Below, piece by piece: positions 4,897 to 11,485 of a stretch of DNA of 33,260 nt. Both the position numbers and the translations under genes were made by a program. Numbering within the stretch: position 1 is the stretch's first letter; every line of letters begins with the position of its first letter. Source of the DNA: a virus; IMG/VR virus record IMGVR_UViG_3300006737_000094, positions 1 through 33,260 of that record. One strand, written 5' to 3'. Below the pieces are notes generated by a model. The model made no database searches. It was not told the DNA's origin and worked only from the letters and a program-made list of their open reading frames with translations.

Positions 4897-5138
4897 AAAA
4901 GATTATTCATGTGAACCAACACATCATTCGAGATAATCGCAAGAATGATACAAGAAAGCCGCCACTAACTTGCAAGACAAGCAAAGATAATATCTATGCT
5001 AAAGATATTATTATTGATGGGCCATGTAGGATAGTTTATAATCCTGATAAACCTTTGTCTTGTGGTGCCCATGTTTGGATTGAAACAGAGAGTGAGATTA
5101 CTGTAGTGGGCAAAGCCCAGAAATGGAGTGATTTATGA
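4893..5138 (+). CDS. Conserved-looking phage protein, 81 aa
   Basis: An 81-residue protein starting MKKIIHVNQHIIRDN and containing PPLT, then KDIIIDGP and KPLSCGAHVWIETE. I recognise this pattern as a widespread, uncharacterised phage protein, especially in marine phages; the function is unknown. The frame extends upstream to 4863, but ATG 4893 overlaps the previous stop (ATGA) and is preferred. The next gene starts inside its stop codon (5135). Confidence 0.75.
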   Translation: MKKIIHVNQHIIRDNRKNDTRKPPLTCKTSKDNIYAKDIIIDGPCRIVYNPDKPLSCGAHVWIETESEITVVGKAQKWSDL

Positions 5139-5284
5139 GCCACAAGGCTAACGATATCCTTCGGGAAAATCTTTTTGAAGAAGTTCTGAATGAACTTCTT
5201 GAAAAGCATCCGCATGCCTATCTTCCTTGGATTGAAGAGGTTGCGGAGAGGGTTACACTCAAACGACTAGAGGAAATGGAATGA
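5135..5284 (+). CDS. Small helical protein, 49 aa
   Basis: A 49-residue protein that is almost wholly charged amphipathic helix (LFEEVLNELLEKH, then WIEEVAERVTLKRLEEME). It is linked to its neighbours by ATGA overlaps at both ends (5135-5138 and 5281-5284), which is strong evidence of a real, translationally coupled gene. No family is recognised. Confidence 0.65.
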   Translation: MSHKANDILRENLFEEVLNELLEKHPHAYLPWIEEVAERVTLKRLEEME

Positions 5285-5469
5285 TTGATGACATCCAAGG
5301 ACAAGTATATCATAAGCTTGAAGAAGTTTTGATTAATACAATCAAGACTTGGGGACTTAGCGACCGAGATAGTAAGGCACATGCAGAATTAATTCTTGAC
5401 TTTGGACATACCGGAGTGCATGATCTTGCTATGGAAGTAAACGAAATTTTGGAGAACGAGTATGCTTAA
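5281..5469 (+). CDS. Small acidic protein, 62 aa
   Basis: A 62-residue acidic helical protein (MIDDIQGQVYHKLEEVL at the start, MEVNEILENEYA at the end) that starts in the stop of the previous gene and overlaps the next by 8 nt. Its composition resembles that of its upstream neighbour, but no clear homology is visible. Function unknown. Confidence 0.65.
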   Translation: MIDDIQGQVYHKLEEVLINTIKTWGLSDRDSKAHAELILDFGHTGVHDLAMEVNEILENEYA

Positions 5470-5626
5470 AGCTGAAGTTACTGATACCGGAACTGGAACA
5501 GTCTACCTTCGGGATGGTGAAAACTTTATTGTTGTTAGTGCTTGTGAAATACCAAGCCTTATGGCAGAACTTGCAAAGGGACTTGAAGAATTTCGATCTA
5601 ACATAGAATGGGAGTGGAAAATATGA
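5462..5626 (+). CDS. Unknown protein, 54 aa (paralogue of 4012-4230)
   Basis: A 54-residue product with GTVYLRDGENFIVVS and EIPSLMAELAKGLEEF, which aligns by eye with the product at 4012-4230. A tandem-duplication history with later separation, or two related cassettes gained separately, would both explain it. The start overlaps the previous gene by 8 nt, and the stop overlaps the next ATG (ATGA at 5623-5626). Function unknown. Confidence 0.65.
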   Translation: MLKAEVTDTGTGTVYLRDGENFIVVSACEIPSLMAELAKGLEEFRSNIEWEWKI

Positions 5627-5781
5627 TTGCCAATCAACCATACAATAGGTATTCTCAGATCGACTCTGAGACTGCTGCTTACATTTGCCTTGTCGCTAAC
5701 GTCGAAGACGTAAGAGACATCTCACTGATGGATATAAATACTTTTATGACTGACATGGAAGATTGGTACAAAGATGTATAA
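5623..5781 (+). CDS. Small acidic protein, 52 aa
   Basis: A 52-residue acidic protein (YSQIDSETAAYICLV near the start, DMEDWYKDV at the end). GGAG in GGGAGTGG about 8 nt upstream may serve as binding site, and ATGA coupling to the previous gene supports it. The next gene overlaps its end by 8 nt. No family is recognised. Confidence 0.6.
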   Translation: MIANQPYNRYSQIDSETAAYICLVANVEDVRDISLMDINTFMTDMEDWYKDV

Positions 5782-5863
5782 AAATCTGTTTATTGTTATA
5801 GCGTTATCCTTCTGCATGGTACTACTTACTATGTATACTCAATCACTACTGGGGTTAGACTAA
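5774..5863 (+). CDS. Tiny membrane peptide, 29 aa
   Basis: A 29-residue peptide, MYKNLF followed by about 18 hydrophobic residues, forming one membrane segment. It sits tightly between two coupled genes: its start overlaps the previous gene by 8 nt, and its last base is the first base of the next ATG. Without that arrangement it would be too small to call. Possible roles are unknown. Confidence 0.45.
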   Translation: MYKNLFIVIALSFCMVLLTMYTQSLLGLD

Positions 5864-6045
5864 TGGAAAGTTACTGCGAAGTTTACGACTTCACTTCAAT
5901 ACGTTCTGCTGTGCTTGAAGCAAAAGGAACTTGGACTATGGAAGATCAAGTGCGAGTAGATATGTTGGAGGAGGGATTGAACCCACATTCTGTATCAGAT
6001 GTGAACCTGTATTGGATCGACATACTTAAAAACTATGGAGGATAA
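5863..6045 (+). CDS. Unknown small protein, 60 aa
   Basis: A 60-residue protein (MESYCEVYDFTSIRS at the start, NLYWIDILKNYGG at the end) with an ATG sharing the last A of the previous stop (TAATG). Its end contains GGAGG, which forms the ribosome binding site of the next gene at 6050. No family is recognised; the tight packing makes it likely to be real. Confidence 0.65.
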   Translation: MESYCEVYDFTSIRSAVLEAKGTWTMEDQVRVDMLEEGLNPHSVSDVNLYWIDILKNYGG

Positions 6046-6049
6046 TTCT

Positions 6050-6250
6050 ATGAAAATAGAATATCGCCGTCGCAGTGACGGCATGGTAAACAAGTGGAAG
6101 CAGGTTATGGCTTCCTCTCTCGACAATGATCTCTATGAAGAGATCATGGAAAGTGGGAATAAGTTCCTTGATCGCCCGGTGTGGGTGGTCGAGGATGTTC
6201 TCACTGAGAACGAATACCAATACGGAGTAAAAAAGAAAAAGAAAAAATGA
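6050..6250 (+). CDS. Unknown small protein with lysine tail, 66 aa
   Basis: A 66-residue protein (MKIEYRRRSDG at the start, then EEIMESGNKF, RPVWVVEDV) ending in six lysines. ATG 6050 is chosen over ATG 6035 because GGAGG (6037-6041) stands at the proper distance for it. The lysine tail is written by an A-rich stretch (around 6230-6247) and could be slippery. The next gene starts within the stop (ATGA). Confidence 0.65.
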   Translation: MKIEYRRRSDGMVNKWKQVMASSLDNDLYEEIMESGNKFLDRPVWVVEDVLTENEYQYGVKKKKKK

Positions 6251-6423
6251 AAGGCTTGACTTTTCTTTTTATATTAGTTATCTTGAATGGGTGCCTTCCA
6301 CTGACAATCATGTCGGTGGGTGGCTCCATTTATGACAGGTATGAAAAGAAAAAAATAGAAGAAAGATTAGAACAACTTGAAAAGGAAGAGAAAGAAAATG
6401 CTAGACCAATTCTACAACACTGA
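6247..6423 (+). CDS. Single-pass membrane protein with charged tail, 58 aa
   Basis: A 58-residue protein: an N-terminal hydrophobic segment (LTFLFILVILNGCLPLTIM, about residues 4-22) followed by a highly charged helix (YEKKKIEERLEQLEKEE). Either a one-pass membrane protein with a cytoplasmic or periplasmic coiled coil, or a lipoprotein with a weak lipobox at LNGC. It overlaps the DUF932-like gene by 26 nt. It could be a spanin-like or host-takeover membrane protein; neither can be shown. Confidence 0.6.
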   Translation: MKGLTFLFILVILNGCLPLTIMSVGGSIYDRYEKKKIEERLEQLEKEEKENARPILQH

Positions 6424-7267
6424 CCGAGAAGTATTTTTCAAGGTAGACGAAGAGCCTGTTGTTGGTAGCTGGACAAGAACACCCGCTAAAGGCAAACGAA
6501 TGCTGCGAAAGCAGGACACCGGAGAATACCTTAGTATTGTGGGTGACGGCTATCGGACAGTGGAGAACGAAGAAGTTCTCATGCCTCTTCAAAAGGCTAT
6601 GATTAATTACTTTGATCCCGCTGTGCTGGAGAGCGTAGAGATTAATGATACAATGGGCTATCGTAAAAGTGGGCTTATCACTTGGTCAGAGTATCGTTTT
6701 CCTGAACTTGCAAAAGCTATTGAAACATCCAGTGGTCATCGTACTAATCTGATGCTTCGATATATTTTTAAGAATGGATACGATGGTAAGCATGGTATGA
6801 CCTTGTATGCTGGAGAGATTGATGTATTCTGTACCAACGGAATGATCACTGGTAGTTATGATAAATTTACTAAACGTCATACATCTAGCTTTGATTCAGA
6901 TGACTTTGTATTAGCTTTTGAACAAAGCATGGCAAAGTATCATGAGATTGCCGACCAGTATCAGCGATGGGCAGATACAAAAGTTGATCCAGAAAAAGTT
7001 GCAGAAGTTTTAGAAAAGTTTACTGGCTCTGAAGAGTACAAGCCCAATCGTTTAGCAACGAAGTTGTGGTCACAGTTTATTGATGAACGAGAGGTAAGAG
7101 GCAGTAATGTCTTTGCTTTTGTTTCTGCACTTACGCATTATGCTAGTCATAATGATAACCGTTTCCCTGTTACTCGATCTGGTTCTTCTGATACCTTGTA
7201 TAAGAGGCAGGAAAGAGTGCAGGGTTGGTTACGTTCTAAAGCTTTTAAAGAATTAGAAGCGGCGTAA
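6398..7267 (+). CDS. DUF932-like phage/plasmid protein, 289 aa
   Basis: Belongs, by pattern, to the DUF932 phage/plasmid-like family (function unknown; often found near recombination or anti-restriction genes). The recognisable parts are GDGYRTVENEEVLMPL, the central LRYIFKNGYDGKHGM, and DVFCTNGMITG, followed by a helical C-terminal half. A TTG at 6377 would add seven residues, but ATG 6398 has GGAAGAG upstream and is preferred. Its last base overlaps the next ATG (TAATG). It is the first large product of the early region. Confidence 0.75.
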   Translation: MLDQFYNTDREVFFKVDEEPVVGSWTRTPAKGKRMLRKQDTGEYLSIVGDGYRTVENEEVLMPLQKAMINYFDPAVLESVEINDTMGYRKSGLITWSEYRFPELAKAIETSSGHRTNLMLRYIFKNGYDGKHGMTLYAGEIDVFCTNGMITGSYDKFTKRHTSSFDSDDFVLAFEQSMAKYHEIADQYQRWADTKVDPEKVAEVLEKFTGSEEYKPNRLATKLWSQFIDEREVRGSNVFAFVSALTHYASHNDNRFPVTRSGSSDTLYKRQERVQGWLRSKAFKELEAA

Positions 7268-7458
7268 TGAAACTATATACTACAGACGAGGACTTTGATA
7301 TCTTGCATCAGGCAGTAGATAAAGCTCGTAAGAATGCAAAAGATATTAAAGTTCCTCGTCAATCTTTGTTGAATGTTCTAATGGATCATTCACATTTTAT
7401 AACTGCATTAAAACAATATGGTGAAAGCGTTGAATACCCTAATGAAAAGGATAAATAA
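7267..7458 (+). CDS. Unknown small protein, 63 aa
   Basis: A 63-residue helical protein (DFDILHQAVDKARKN near the start, KVPRQSLLNVLMDH in the middle) with TAATG coupling to the DUF932-like gene and a 2-nt gap to the next. It recalls small phage proteins of unknown function; no family can be named. Base composition turns visibly more AT-rich from here to about 9633. Confidence 0.65.
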   Translation: MKLYTTDEDFDILHQAVDKARKNAKDIKVPRQSLLNVLMDHSHFITALKQYGESVEYPNEKDK

Positions 7459-7460
7459 CT

Positions 7461-7760
7461 ATGCTTGAAACTAAATTAGATTTAGGAAAAATAAATGCAC
7501 AGATTGAAATTCATACGGATGGTTTATATATTGCTGTATATCTTAATACTAGTGATAGTATTAAAACTATCTGTAAACTTTCTTTAGATGATTTAGTCCT
7601 AGATTATGTTAAAACTTCTACACATAATAATTTGATATCTGAAAAAGATTTTTCAGAATTATATACAGAAATTAATTCAAGTCTTATGTTGCTTGAAGAA
7701 TTAATTGGTGATGATTTCCCAGACTCAGGATTTACAGATGACTTTTCAACTACTCACTAA
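7461..7760 (+). CDS. Unknown acidic protein, 99 aa
   Basis: A 99-residue acidic protein with an N-terminal beta-like half (AQIEIHTDGLYIAVYLN) and a helical C-terminal half (ELYTEINSSLMLLEELI). No strong ribosome binding site is visible; it begins 2 nt after the previous stop and is probably read by the same ribosomes. It overlaps the next gene by 23 nt. Unknown function. Confidence 0.65.
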   Translation: MLETKLDLGKINAQIEIHTDGLYIAVYLNTSDSIKTICKLSLDDLVLDYVKTSTHNNLISEKDFSELYTEINSSLMLLEELIGDDFPDSGFTDDFSTTH

Positions 7761-8049
7761 TCTAAAGTTTTTAGTAAAAGAATTATCTAATCAAGAGATT
7801 AGACACATTGATCCTTTAAGAATGAGGATAACTTTACAAGGACTAATTAATGCAGAAGAGAAAAGAATGACTGAGTATAATACAGGATTTATTCCTGAAA
7901 TATTATGTGATATCAATGACTTAATAGATTTAGCTAATGATATTATGGTAGATAAACATAGTAAAAACGAACAGTTATTTACATTAGCTTTATCTTTATC
8001 ACTATTAAAAGAAAAAATATCAAAGGAATTTATTGGAGATGTTAAGTGA
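7738..8049 (+). CDS. Unknown helical protein, 103 aa
   Basis: A 103-residue, mostly helical protein (LTNLKFLVKELSNQEI at the start; DINDLIDLANDIMV in the middle). The frame is open up to 7705, but ATG 7738 has CAGGA upstream and reduces the overlap with the preceding gene from 56 to 23 nt. Very AT-rich codons. No family is recognised. Confidence 0.6.
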   Translation: MTFQLLTNLKFLVKELSNQEIRHIDPLRMRITLQGLINAEEKRMTEYNTGFIPEILCDINDLIDLANDIMVDKHSKNEQLFTLALSLSLLKEKISKEFIGDVK

Positions 8050-8209
8050 ATTAGAATTAGCTAAAATAGAAATTAAAGAACTTAACAAACAACTTTATAC
8101 ACAATATAAAGATAATGTGGAGTTAAGAAAACAAATAGAATATTTAAAAGCTAAGTTAGAAAGTTGCGAAAATCTTTTAGAACAACTATCAGTAATTAAA
8201 CTAAAGTAG
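8039..8209 (+). CDS. Coiled-coil peptide, 56 aa
   Basis: A 56-residue protein that reads as one continuous heptad-rich helix (MLSELELAKIEIKELNKQ, then ELRKQIEYLKAKLESCENLL), so a coiled coil, possibly dimeric with one cysteine. It overlaps the previous gene by 11 nt, and GGAG is near the start. A binding partner is unknown. Confidence 0.6.
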   Translation: MLSELELAKIEIKELNKQLYTQYKDNVELRKQIEYLKAKLESCENLLEQLSVIKLK

Positions 8210-8216
8210 GTATACA

Positions 8217-8291
8217 ATGATTATAGAACTAATGATAATTAAAGTAGTTATTATAGGTAGTTTTTATTTAATAGGAGCAATAGCTTCATGA
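8217..8291 (+). CDS. Tiny membrane peptide, 24 aa
   Basis: A 24-residue, almost wholly hydrophobic peptide (MIIELMIIKVVIIGSFYLIG) whose stop TGA overlaps the ATG of the cell-wall hydrolase (ATGA at 8288-8291). Position directly before a secreted hydrolase suggests a link to lysis, for example a small holin-like or pinholin-like peptide, but the size makes the call weak. AGTAGG upstream is a modest binding site. Confidence 0.35.
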   Translation: MIIELMIIKVVIIGSFYLIGAIAS

Positions 8292-8770
8292 GAATATTTA
8301 TAATAGGATTTATTATTCTTGTGTTATTTAAATCTACTGTTGCTAAATCTGAAGATTTAGAATATGATAAACAGTTAGACTGCATGGCAGAAGCATTATA
8401 CTTTGAGGCAAGAGGTGAGTTATTCTCTGGAATGTTAGCAGTTGCTACAGTTATTATGAATAGAGTAGATCATCCTTCCTTCCCGTCAAACATTTGTGAT
8501 GTTGTACATCAAGGAAAATATTGGAAAGGTAATCCTGTTAGAGATAAATGTCAGTTTAGTTATTACTGCGATGGCAAACCAGAAAGTTTTTTAGATGAAT
8601 ATGCCCTGCGGGAATCTTATCAAGTAGCATCCTTTGCTATGGAAGGAGCTAGGCTACATCACCTTAATACAGCATTATATTATCATGCAGTTTACATTAA
8701 CCCTAACTGGCCTTATAAAAAATTAATGGTTTTAGGTCAACACATATTTTATGGAGTAGAAGATGGCTAA
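8288..8770 (+). CDS. SleB-like cell wall hydrolase with signal peptide, 160 aa
   Basis: Peptidoglycan-cleaving enzyme of the SleB/Hydrolase_2 type, which acts on the cell wall. Residues 1-20 form a signal peptide or signal anchor (a charged start, then IFIIGFIILVLF). The catalytic-domain hallmarks are AEALYFEARGE (the family's key Glu near residues 40-44), VIMNRV, CQFSYYCDG (residues 88-96) and YYHA followed by NPNWP near the end. It overlaps its neighbours by 4 and 8 nt. It probably acts as endolysin exported by the host Sec system. A second, unrelated wall enzyme is at 24544-24927 on the other strand. Confidence 0.85.
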   Translation: MRIFIIGFIILVLFKSTVAKSEDLEYDKQLDCMAEALYFEARGELFSGMLAVATVIMNRVDHPSFPSNICDVVHQGKYWKGNPVRDKCQFSYYCDGKPESFLDEYALRESYQVASFAMEGARLHHLNTALYYHAVYINPNWPYKKLMVLGQHIFYGVEDG

Positions 8771-8966
8771 GAACTTATGGGACAGAGATAGAAAAAGTAT
8801 TTACAAAGGACTTGTAAAAGAGTATCAACAAGAAGGGTATGATATTAAAGAGGCTAGGCGATTGGCTAGTCAGGAGACAGATGAGATCATGGCTGATAAA
8901 AAGTTTTTTGTAGATACACTCATTGAAGTAGAAGAGGAGGAAGCAGGTGAAGATCGAACTTATTAA
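8763..8966 (+). CDS. Unknown charged protein, 67 aa
   Basis: A 67-residue, charged, helical protein (KGLVKEYQQEGYDIKEAR near the start) with a very acidic C-terminal part (IEVEEEEAGED). GGAG stands before the ATG. It overlaps the hydrolase by 8 nt and thyX by 20 nt; its acidic codons GAAGAGGAGGAA double as the thyX ribosome binding site. Unknown family. Confidence 0.7.
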   Translation: MAKNLWDRDRKSIYKGLVKEYQQEGYDIKEARRLASQETDEIMADKKFFVDTLIEVEEEEAGEDRTY

Positions 8967-9633
8967 TTCTATGGGTGACGATCTAACTGTAGTTAATGCA
9001 GCTAGAGTTTCTTTTGATAAAGAAAGTGAGTGGGAAAATATAACTCCCGCTGGGCCTATAGAACATTTGCTTACAGAAAAAGATATAAAGTTAATAAAGT
9101 ATCTTGCAAAGCATAATCACTTCACACCCTTTACTCATTGCACTATTACAATGAGAGAGACTGTACCTATCTTTGTAGCCCGTCAAAGATTTAAACATAC
9201 TATAGGCTTTAGTTATAATGAAGTCAGTCGGCGCTACGTTAATGACACTCCAAAGATTTATACACCGGACGCATGGAGAGCTAAAGCAAATAATGCAAAG
9301 CAGGGTAGCAGTGAAGAGACAATTGATATAAACCCTGTGGGAGAAAGACCCCCACCTATGGTGGACATCTATAAACTTTCTATAAAAAATTCTTTATGGA
9401 CATACGAAGAGCTACTACGCAAAGGTGTCTGCCCAGAGCAAGCTAGGATGGTGTTACCACAATCTATGTACACAAGTTATTATGTAACTGGCTCTTTATA
9501 TGCATGGGCAAGAGCCTACAATTTAAGAAGTGATCCCCATGCACAAAAAGAAATCCAAGAGATAGCATCTCAATGGAATGAAATTTGTTTAACTTTATAC
9601 CCAACTTCATGGAAGGCATTAACAAATGACTGA
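8947..9633 (+). CDS. thyX: FAD-dependent thymidylate synthase ThyX, 228 aa
   Basis: Makes dTMP from dUMP with methylene-tetrahydrofolate, FAD and NADPH, supplying thymine nucleotides for phage DNA. The ThyX signature RHR-x7-S appears as RQR-x7-S (Arg 79, Gln 80, Arg 81, Ser 89), followed by YNEVSRRYV. Also typical are HFTPFTHCTIT upstream and ARMVLPQ in the C-terminal half. Length is normal for the family. The start is GTG 8947, with GAGGAGG just upstream; no ATG fits. The second residue of the signature being Gln instead of His is a variant worth noting. The next gene starts inside its end (9626). Confidence 0.93.
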   Translation: MKIELINSMGDDLTVVNAARVSFDKESEWENITPAGPIEHLLTEKDIKLIKYLAKHNHFTPFTHCTITMRETVPIFVARQRFKHTIGFSYNEVSRRYVNDTPKIYTPDAWRAKANNAKQGSSEETIDINPVGERPPPMVDIYKLSIKNSLWTYEELLRKGVCPEQARMVLPQSMYTSYYVTGSLYAWARAYNLRSDPHAQKEIQEIASQWNEICLTLYPTSWKALTND

Positions 9634-9793
9634 TAGATGGCTAGTTCAAGTAGCAGGTAATGATGACTTAGAAAAGTCATTATCATTTCAAAGTAAAAAA
9701 GAAGCTGAAGAATTTATTGAAGAACGAGTTGACATGGTACGTCACTTGGGATATGATCCCGATGAGACATACTATTTAATACCCATACAGTAA
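9626..9793 (+). CDS. Small unknown protein, 55 aa, with promoter in its 3' part
   Basis: A 55-residue protein (RWLVQVAGNDDLEKSL at the start, KEAEEFIEERVDMVRHLG in the middle). It overlaps thyX by 8 nt. Its 3' part contains a good promoter (9729-9757), and its end contains the left arm of stem-loop copy 9, with the TAA stop in the bulge. So this gene carries the control signals of the replication operon inside its own coding sequence. No family is recognised. Confidence 0.65.
   Translation: MTDRWLVQVAGNDDLEKSLSFQSKKEAEEFIEERVDMVRHLGYDPDETYYLIPIQ
9729..9757 (+). promoter_or_regulatory. Sigma70-like promoter for the replication operon
   Basis: TTGACA (9729-9734), 17 nt, TATGAT (9752-9757): a perfect -35 and 5/6 -10 box. 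Transcription would start near 9764, giving a leader that includes the whole stem-loop 9774-9820 before the primase-helicase gene. It lies inside the upstream gene, so the match could be chance, but its position fits well. Confidence 0.5.
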
Positions 9794-9820
9794 GTTCTAC
9801 GAACTGTATGGGGATTAAAT
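9774..9820 (+). repeat. Intercistronic stem-loop, copy 9 (distant copy)
   Basis: Arms ATTTAATACCCATAC (9774-9788) and GTATGGGGATTAAAT (9806-9820) pair except an A-G mismatch (A9781, G9813). Bulge AGTA and inner stem AGTTC-TAC-GAACT have a 3-nt loop. It lies 5 kb from the other eight copies, before the first replication gene. AGAGGAG and ATG 9833 follow. Confidence 0.85.
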
Positions 9821-9832
9821 AGAGGAGATAAT

Positions 9833-11485
9833 ATGGAACGAACTAACGCTAAATTTGTACGACATACATCATGTGATCACTGTGGATCGTCGGATGCCAA
9901 TGCAGTCTACGATGACGGTACTACATGGTGTTTTTCTTGTGAAACTTTCGGAAGTGAGGATAACATGGAAGCGGCACAGTCGCCCATCAAAAATGTTTAT
10001 ACATCTAATCTATCAAGCGGTCAGATCACTGGTATACCAGATCGTAAGATATCTGCCGATACTTGTAAGGCTTACAACGTAACCACTCTTACCAACAACG
10101 GCACAATCTTCAAGCATATCTACCCGTATTACGATGACTCCAATACGCAGATAGCTACAAAGATTCGTACCGTACAAAACAAAGGCTTTTTATCTGAAGG
10201 TAATATGTCTGGCGCTGTACTGTTTGGTCGCAACAAGTTCTCTGCTAAAGGTAAATATATTACCATTACTGAGGGCGAGCTTGACGCTATGGCGGCATAC
10301 CAAATGTTTGGCAGCAAGTGGCCTTGTGTGTCAGTCAAGTCTTCTAGCTCTGCACTGGCAGACTGCAAGAAAAGTTTTGACTATCTTAATTCTTTTGAAA
10401 ATATTATTATCTGCTTTGATAATGATGCTGCTGGACATAAGGCAGCAGAGAAAGTTGCTGGCTTGTTTGAGCCACACAAATGTAAGATTGTTAATCTTAG
10501 TCAGTTCAAGGATGCATCTGATTATCTACGAACTGGAAATCAAGAAAGCTTTGTTCGCACATGGTGGGCAGCAGAGCCATATACCCCTGCAGGTATTATT
10601 AATCTTGATGCCCTTGGAGATACACTGTATGAAGAAGACTTCTGTGAGACAGTACCTTATCCTTGGACGGGACTCAATAAAAAGATATACGGTATGCGTA
10701 CTGGTGAGTTACTAACTTTTACTTCAGGTTCAGGTATGGGTAAGAGCAGTATCATTCGAGAGTTAATGCATCATATTATGAAAACCTCTACCGATAACAT
10801 CGGTGTTCTTGCTTTAGAAGAGAGCATTCGTAACACTGCGCTAAACATCATGTCTGTTGAGGCAAGTCAACGACTATACATCAAAGAGGTGCGGGATACT
10901 TTCTCTATTGATCAGCTACAAAAGTGGCAGAATGCTACCGTAGGTACAGGACGTTTCTTTGCCTTCGATCACTTCGGTTCTATCTCTAACGACGAGATAC
11001 TGAATCGAGTGCGCTTTATGGCAAAGGCTCTTGATTGTAAATGGATTATTCTTGATCACCTGTCGATCCTTGTTTCTGGACAAGAGGATGGTGATGAACG
11101 TCGATCTATTGATATTCTAATGACAAAGCTTCGATCTCTCGTAGAGGAGACAGGAGTTGGTTTGTTGTTGGTATCTCACCTTCGTAGAGCATCAGGCGAT
11201 AAAGGTCATGAAGATGGACGAGAGGTATCTCTTGCACACCTCAGAGGTAGCCAGAGCATTGCTCATCTAAGTGATGGTGTGATAGCCTTGGAGAGAAACC
11301 AACAAGAAGAAGACGAGACGCTTGCCAATACCACTGTGGTTCGCATTCTAAAGAACAGGTACACAGGTGATACTGGCATTGCTACCTACTTGTATTACGA
11401 CAAAGATAGTGGTAGGATGTCTGAGATATCCAACCCCTTTGATGTAAATGAGGATGACGAGGAGGAAGGTTTTGACAACTACTAG
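9833..11485 (+). CDS. Primase-helicase (T7 gp4/Twinkle type), 550 aa
   Basis: Primes lagging strands and unwinds the fork. N-terminal zinc finger with Cys 14, 17, 33 and 36; TOPRIM parts TEGELDA (146-152) and CFDNDAAG (194-201); RecA-type helicase with Walker A GSGMGKSS (299-306), Walker B KWIILDHLS (403-411) and SHLRR (448-452), then LRGSQSIAHLSDGVIALER (470-488). The C-terminus is acidic and ends in an aromatic residue (NEDDEEEGFDNY), as in T7 gp4, where this tail binds the polymerase. It has its own promoter and stem-loop and a good AGAGGAG. Arginine is mostly written with CGN codons here. First gene of the replication operon. Confidence 0.95.
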   Translation: MERTNAKFVRHTSCDHCGSSDANAVYDDGTTWCFSCETFGSEDNMEAAQSPIKNVYTSNLSSGQITGIPDRKISADTCKAYNVTTLTNNGTIFKHIYPYYDDSNTQIATKIRTVQNKGFLSEGNMSGAVLFGRNKFSAKGKYITITEGELDAMAAYQMFGSKWPCVSVKSSSSALADCKKSFDYLNSFENIIICFDNDAAGHKAAEKVAGLFEPHKCKIVNLSQFKDASDYLRTGNQESFVRTWWAAEPYTPAGIINLDALGDTLYEEDFCETVPYPWTGLNKKIYGMRTGELLTFTSGSGMGKSSIIRELMHHIMKTSTDNIGVLALEESIRNTALNIMSVEASQRLYIKEVRDTFSIDQLQKWQNATVGTGRFFAFDHFGSISNDEILNRVRFMAKALDCKWIILDHLSILVSGQEDGDERRSIDILMTKLRSLVEETGVGLLLVSHLRRASGDKGHEDGREVSLAHLRGSQSIAHLSDGVIALERNQQEEDETLANTTVVRILKNRYTGDTGIATYLYYDKDSGRMSEISNPFDVNEDDEEEGFDNY

